Shown here: positions 28,997 through 33,908 of the stretch, piece by piece
Numbering within the stretch: position 1 is the first letter of the stretch
How the letters are laid out: the number at the start of each line of letters is the position of its first letter
Assembly: GCA_003427395.1 (NCBI GenBank)
Contig: BFEA01000012.1
Span: 4,498,308-4,532,215 of the forward strand
Source of the DNA: Chara braunii
Lineage: Eukaryota > Streptophyta > Charophyceae > Charales > Characeae
Direction of reading: 5' to 3'
DNA length: 33,908 bases
Position numbers and translations under genes: made by a program
Notes under the pieces: generated by a model
What the model saw: the letters and a program-made list of their open reading frames with translations, nothing else
Database searches by the model: none
Told to the model about the DNA's origin: nothing

Positions 28997-29022
28997 AAAA
29001 AGCCTGAGCGCTTTGGCTTTTT

Positions 29023-30400
29023 CCTTCTTTTGTTGTCCACTTCGGGGGAATCGGGTGCTATGGGATCGATTGGGGGCTACGCTAATATGGGGCGGAAAGG
29101 AAGACGTGCGAGCGGACGGTCGGTAAAGATAGACGAAAAATAAGAGTGGGTGAACCTAAGCGAGGAGTCGTCCCGGGTGCACGCGTTGCAGGAAAGACAT
29201 CGAAGATGGCGATGAGCTAGGCGACTCGTAGCGAAAAGGAGATGACACGCTTGATTGCCGACATAATCAGGCGGGAGGGGAGTCTAGGTAGGAGTTCCTT
29301 GGTGAGACGAATGCATTGGTTAAGTCAAAACGGTGGAAGGATTAGTAGATTATGAATTAGAAGGAAAAGGCACCGCTCCGAGAGATAGTGGAAAGGCTAT
29401 GGCAAAAATAAAAGAAACGATTTCTCGTTCGATTCGTAGCGAAATCGAGCGAGATAAGGTGGTAGGTTGGGGTTTGGATGTCGGGTGAATCCGAATTCAA
29501 AGTCAGTTTTAGAAGAGTGTGGGGGTGGTGTGTTATCGAGGGTGAAGAGAGTGAATCCCGATCGTTCCTTAATGGAATCAACTGAGGGAAGACTCTAAAT
29601 TGGGGCTTTAGATCNGGGTGAAGCAGAGTGTGATGTTAGTTTTTTATGTTAGTAAATAGGTTTCAAGGTGCGAAAGGTTGAGGGTGCGCCNAGCGGCTAT
29701 GGCGACANGAGTGGCAAAAGTGAATGACGGGGATGANAACTCACNTCCACGCCTGGCTGGATCGCGTGACCTCTTAAAAGCTGCGAACGTACCTGGTCTT
29801 CCTTTGGCCAAAGGTTCAAAGCTCGGGTTGCCAGGTAATCAGGCGCAGCGGCAAGAAGATTGGCATCGTGTATACGACTTGTAGATAGTGGTAGCGTTGT
29901 CCTCACTCTGCCAGCTAGGCTCGTTGTCGGACTGTGCCAATAAGGACGGGTGGAGCTACTTCCATATACCTGCTCGTGTTCTGGCGGGAGATGTATCTCG
30001 ACTGAGCAAAAGACAAGGCATATCTGTGATCACGAAGGTGGATACTAGATAGCGAGTGGAGGGCCAAATGGAAGCAGGATAACGGTCAAGTCGGAATACG
30101 TACCTGTTATCGTAGAGATCGTTACCACGGAGTCATTCGTAGCTGTGTAGGGCCTATTAGTGAAGGTCGGTTGAGAAGCGGTGTACAACCCGACGCTTTA
30201 TCGGGTTTGTTCAGATCAACTTGTTCTATTGATGGAAGGAGACTCCGAGTCTCTGTAAACCGTTGTGCGCTCGGCCAGGCAACAACAAGTATTTCCATGT
30301 TCTTACGGAAGGATCATTCCGTTTTGGCCGCCCGAACGAAGGAATAGCGGGAGGCAAGTTGCGACTTGAAGAGCTTATCTGCTGACTTATACGCAGCTCA
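29023..30400. other. No recognisable gene; isolated ambiguous bases
   Basis: Mixed sequence with single Ns at 29615, 29691, 29708, 29737 and 29746. These suggest unresolved differences between repeat copies or haplotypes. A 68-69 codon frame on either strand across the N-rich stretch is unsupported. Confidence 0.45.
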
Positions 30401-31845
30401 GCCTATCGCGCAAAACGACGTGAGCCCAATTGTGGAGTTGTATATGTACTTGCTAACCGGTATGTTATTCGCTGTTGAACGGAGTGACGGGAAGGAAGCA
30501 GCGATGATGGCAGATCCACTCTTTGGCTAGCGGCGCAGTTCGCTGCTGAACGGAGCCACAACAGGTCGGCCGGGAGGTCCAGAGTAAGTTGTTGGCCGGT
30601 GCACAGCTCATCCTGCCAAGTAAAGAGGTAAGGGAGGAGTCGCAAGCTAACGAACTTACCCAAGGCGCCTAGACTTGAAGCCACGGGCTCTATGATAGGT
30701 CCAGGTCCATTCGAAAAAGGGGATATCACTGCAATGTGGCAAGTCGTCAGAAAGTCAACGGCTGGCAACCTGATTTCAATTTGAATAAGTTTGTTGCGGG
30801 TTCTGACCGCCATTGCGGGGCCCTCAGGCGCATGAAGGTATCAAGGCCCTCTCCAGAGAGTTGAGTTATCCCCCTCCAGTGTTGTGAGAGTCTGAAACCC
30901 CTCACTATGTCCTTTTTACTCTATGTCTGATATGAGGTTACGAAAGGAAGGCGGCATGCGAGATTGCAACCAGTAAGACCTCATCAAGAGTCTGTGGGGA
31001 GTCTGCCCACCGATTGCGGGAGCTCTGCCAAAACTAAGGAGGAGTTCCGGAGGCAGGGAACTGAGAGGTAAACCTTCATCTTTCTTCTATAAACCTAGTT
31101 ATAACCCATATCTGTATATCTTGCTACGGTTTGGCTGAGTGTACTGCATGTATCCCATAATTGATTATGAGTTTGACTTTCAGGATACAAATCAAAGTTA
31201 AGTAAAGGAATGCATGTACAATCTCAATTTCTTTTTTGTTGATTGTCTGAAATCAGATTGTGCAAAGGGTTTGCATCTGGGGGGAAAGGCGGGAGGAAGC
31301 TGGTCAACTAAAGGTTGGGCAATTGTTCCTAAGTTGGATGGTCCAATGTTGTGTTTTATTCTGACTGCTTGGAGGAGCAGACAATTGTTCCATAAGTTTG
31401 GATGCGCTCACTTGTGAGGGCTGCATGTATTTGTTTTTCAAGGACCAAGTAACTGTTCAATAAGTTTGGATGACTTGGTTGCCTTGTTTTGCTTGGAGTT
31501 TTTTATGTTTCTTTGTTTCTTAAGGAAAAAGTTCAAGCAATTCTTCCATAAGTTTCGATGATTCAAACTTCTTGTTTTATTATGAGGAAGGATTGAGCAA
31601 AGGACTGGACAATGTTCCATAAGTTTGGATGGTTTGGTATGGATGCACACACATGCTGAGACCAATGGGTAAATTTTGTTTATACTTTTATATTATTCTA
31701 CTTATGAATAGGCGAGTCAGACAATTGTTCCATAAGATTGGATGGTTTGATTAAAGCCTATCACAAACTTAAGAGAGCATCAACTAAGAATAAATTGATG
31801 GTAAGAAGAGGCAGGCCGAATCTTGTTTCTAAGTTGAACGGTGTC
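30400..31845 (-). repeat. Third copy of the inverted-repeat block (block 3)
   Basis: On the minus strand it matches TIR-L/TIR-R: hairpin units (31845-31325), the GTTAAGTAAAGGAATGCA segment near 31195, ACTCAGTTCCCTGCCTCC near 31045, and an inner part matching 2060-2140. The two outermost hairpin units are missing; similarity ends abruptly after GTTTCTAAGTTGAACGGT near 31845, so the copy is truncated or joined to other sequence there. Confidence 0.75.
31325..31845 (-). repeat. Hairpin array in block 3, shifted loop sequence
   Basis: Most cores read AATTGTTCCATAAGTTTGGA, a concerted change from the TTTGTTTCTAAGTTGAATG core of the other copies; the outermost unit keeps the old form. Stems persist: ACCAAGT 31444-31450 with ACTTGGT 31473-31479, and AGTCAGAC 31715-31722 with GTTTGATT 31745-31752 (two G-T wobbles) inside an outer ATAGGC 31708-31713 with GCCTAT 31756-31761. 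Confidence 0.7.
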
Positions 31846-32208
31846 GACCGGTAGAAGGGGTCTGCCGGCACGCCGATCGAACTCTATACCTCGCGCCGTG
31901 TCTGTCACCCACATGAGGAACGATCGGGGCTCCTGTGACCTGCAAGAAATCAACCTCGTCGGTATCCCCAAAATACGCTGATACCGCAATGTAAGGCAAG
32001 AAACTGTTAACGACGAAAAAGATTGTAGAAATGATCGAAATGAATGTTTTGATTTAATTAAGAATAGTATGAAAGTTTGCATTGCGACCAGGCTATGGGT
32101 CTCGTTCATAGTACGAGTCTGTAAAATCCGTTTGAGTCCCAACGGCACCCGGCCCCGGGAGAGGCGATACCTTGGTTCGCCCGGGTGCGCGACTAGGACC
32201 TGTCCCGG

Positions 32209-32720
32209 GTCTAGATCCAGTCTGGTCTGGCTTGATCCGGCCAGTCTGATCTCGTCTAGTCTGTCTTGTGTCAGGTCTAGTCTGATCTGATCTGATCTGG
32301 TCTGACCCGGCCTGATACGTCCTGGTTGGGTCTGATATGGTCTGTTGCGATGCTCTCTGGTCTGGTCTGAACTGGTCTGATCTGATCTGGTCTGGGTCTG
32401 TCTCTTATACACATCTAGATGTGTATAAGAGACAGGTCTAGATCCAGTCTGGTCTGGCTTGATCCGGCCAGTCTGATCTCGTCTAGTCTGTCTTGTGTCA
32501 GGTCTAGTCTGATCTGATCTGATCTGGTCTGACCCGGCCTGATACGTCCTGGTTGGGTCTGATATGGTCTGTTGCGATGCTCTCTGGTCTGGTCTGAACT
32601 GGTCTGATCTGATCTGGTCTGGGTCTGGTCGGATTCTGATCTGGTTCTGATCTGGTTTGGTCCGGATCTGGTCCGGTATGTTCGGATCTGGTCTACTTTG
32701 GTCTGGTGGCCCGGTAGGGG
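32209..32720. repeat. CTGGT/CTGAT minisatellite (inflated by artefact)
   Basis: Short CTGGT, CTGAT and CTAGT units in irregular order. Because units are multiples of 5 bp, frames stay open on the minus strand (D-Q-x-R-S-D-Q repeats), giving an apparent 327-codon frame. About 230 bp of the tract is artefactual (see the adapter entry). Confidence 0.85.
32398..32435. other. Nextera mate-pair junction adapter (contaminant)
   Basis: CTGTCTCTTATACACATCT followed directly by its reverse complement AGATGTGTATAAGAGACAG is the pair of Tn5 mosaic ends that forms the Nextera mate-pair circularisation junction. The 192 bp before it (32209-32400, overlapping the adapter by 3 bases) and after it (32436-32627) are identical by eye. 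In translation it produces VSYTHLDVYKRQ, a known contaminant peptide. This is library sequence, not genomic. Confidence 0.98.
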
Positions 32721-32773
32721 GGGCTTTTGAGTCCGAATGAGGCTCGGCGTGCACATCCTTCATTCATCCGCTC

Positions 32774-33432
32774 TTGAATCTCCTCACTTTGGCATTCCCA
32801 ACACTGAGCAGAAATCACATTGCTTCAACATCCGTTGACACCTCTCAAGTCACCTTGCAGAGTCGAACTGCAGTTAAGCTCAACAGAGCTTCTTTCCCCG
32901 CCGATTCTCGCAAGCCCCTTCCTTCAGGTGTTGTTGGTGCGAGAAGGACATTGGAAACCTCGTCGGCTCTTTTATGCGCGCCACTTATCAGGTGACGGGG
33001 CACTAGCCCTTCCCCTTGAATGTGGCAGGTAGGGACAACAGTTGTGGCTTCCAGAGACGGTAGATGTAACAGTAGGAATCTTGTTAGTCCAATCATGCGT
33101 GTCACCTGTTAGACGACAGGGCGTTGGCTTCTTCGCCGCCGGTTCCTCCCTGCAAGATTTCCCGGCTGGAACTTCGCGTGATGATAGGACAATAGAAATC
33201 TTGTTAATCCAATCGTACACGCCGCTAATTAGATGACGAAGCCTTAGAATTTTTTTCCCTCGTATTCTTCGAGATCCATTCCCTCGGCTGTAGGATTGTA
33301 GACACGAACAGTAGAAACCTCGCCCCTCAAATCATAGGTGTCACTAATTAGATGATGTGGCATTGGCGATCTCATGAGAGTCATAGTTACTCCCTCCATT
33401 TACTTGCGCTGAGTTGAATCTCCTCACTTTGG
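32774..33432 (+). repeat. 120-bp tandem repeat with flanking 19-bp copy
   Basis: The words GGAAACCTCG, GGAATCTTG, GAAATCTTG and GAAACCTCG start equivalent units at 32951, 33071, 33191 and 33311, exactly 120 bp apart. Each is followed by a CACCTGTTAGACGACAGGGC-like word. TTGAATCTCCTCACTTTGG occurs at 32774-32792 and again at 33414-33432, suggesting a higher-order duplication of about 640 bp. Confidence 0.75.
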
Positions 33433-33480
33433 TCTGCAGAGCGTCGGGCAGAATCTCATTACATCCACACCCGTCGAGTC

Positions 33481-33490
33481 TCTCTCTCAT

Positions 33491-33562
<72 letters not shown>
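33481..33562. repeat. (CT)n microsatellite
   Basis: A nearly pure CT dinucleotide tract. It yields (RE)n and (LS)n frames on the two strands, which are not genes. Confidence 0.98.
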
Positions 33563-33565
<3 letters not shown>

Positions 33566-33842
33566 CACGCACGCGCACAGGCGTGCTGTCCGATTCGCGC
33601 ACGCTGCTCGTTCCTCTTACCCGACAGCTCTCCTGCTGTTCGCGCTGTAGTGCCTTTCCGCGCAACAGCTTCTCCCGCGCAGAACTTCACGCAACTTTGT
33701 TCCGACTCCGCGGGCAGATCCACTCTTACCTCGCCGCAACTTCTCTCTCTCCTCGCGTGCACTCCCCGTGCGTTCACACCAGCTTGGTTACGATTGAATC
33801 TAGCGCACTGCAAAGACCAGGTTCGTTAAGGTGTTTTTCGTC

Positions 33843-33846
<4 letters not shown>
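33563..33846. other. Sequence between (CT)n tracts, no feature recognised
   Basis: GC-moderate, pyrimidine-rich sequence. An 88-codon plus frame and a minus frame that continues into the CT tract lack any domain. Confidence 0.4.

Positions 33847-33908
<62 letters not shown>
33847..33908. repeat. (CT)n microsatellite running off the window
   Basis: CT dinucleotides from 33847 to the last base. A contig or window edge inside a simple repeat suggests assembly could not pass it. Confidence 0.95.

Noticed and set aside
31780-32763. 327-codon minus-strand open frame, the longest in the window
   Set aside because: It is built from the CTGGT/CTGAT minisatellite and the Nextera adapter; without the artefact it is shorter, and there is no domain.
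33344-33813. Arg-Glu or Leu-Ser dipeptide repeat proteins
   Set aside because: Translations of the (CT)n microsatellite on the two strands.

Overview
This is a non-coding, repeat-dense eukaryotic nuclear window with no intact gene that I can support. The U6-like snRNA sequences, nuclear-type LSU rRNA fragments, long microsatellites, foldback elements and many nested diverged repeats all point to a large, repeat-rich genome. A plant or streptophyte alga fits, but no marker in the window fixes the lineage. Every long open frame I examined is a minisatellite, a microsatellite or a frame inside a repeat.

Layout. At 510-1970 and 21880-23340 lie two inverted copies of a block (TIR-L, TIR-R). Each carries an array of about ten hairpins with one conserved ~20-nt loop and a different self-complementary stem in each unit. 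A third, truncated copy (block 3) is at 30400-31845. Between the inverted blocks lie nested repeats and an AT-rich core (10.65-17.1 kb). On its minus strand the core holds a decayed array of related protein modules (about 12.9-15.4 kb) and a separate broken reading frame (16.62-17.15 kb).

Dispersed families. Family A (A1 5115-6460 minus; A2 9147-9625; A3 17395-18705; A4 18888-20257; A5 27308-28996) is a composite with a fixed order: a TACCCTT/AAGGGTA palindrome block, a tRNA-Glu-like segment, an ATT-rich tract, a rearranged piece of LSU rRNA, and a U6 snRNA-like segment. Family FB (3265-4516, 8347-8733, 9941-10539) consists of foldback-type elements flanked by 9-10 bp target-site duplications. 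Family R3 (9626-10650 interrupted, 25836-26215, 26290-26590 inverted, 26685-26990) has no recognised identity. Nesting gives an order of events: FB-3 inserted into an R3 copy, R3 follows directly on the tRNA-like part of A2, and FB-1 lies just beyond A1.

The right end (31.85-33.9 kb) is low-complexity DNA: a CTGGT-type minisatellite, a 120-bp tandem repeat and two (CT)n tracts, the last running off the window. Inside the minisatellite, 32398-32435 is the Nextera mate-pair junction adapter, flanked on both sides by the same 192-bp sequence. That stretch is an assembly artefact, not biology.

The best candidates for something undescribed are the hairpin arrays with covarying stems and the tRNA/LSU/U6 composite repeat. 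All identifications of RNA fragments come from remembered consensus sequences, without database searches.
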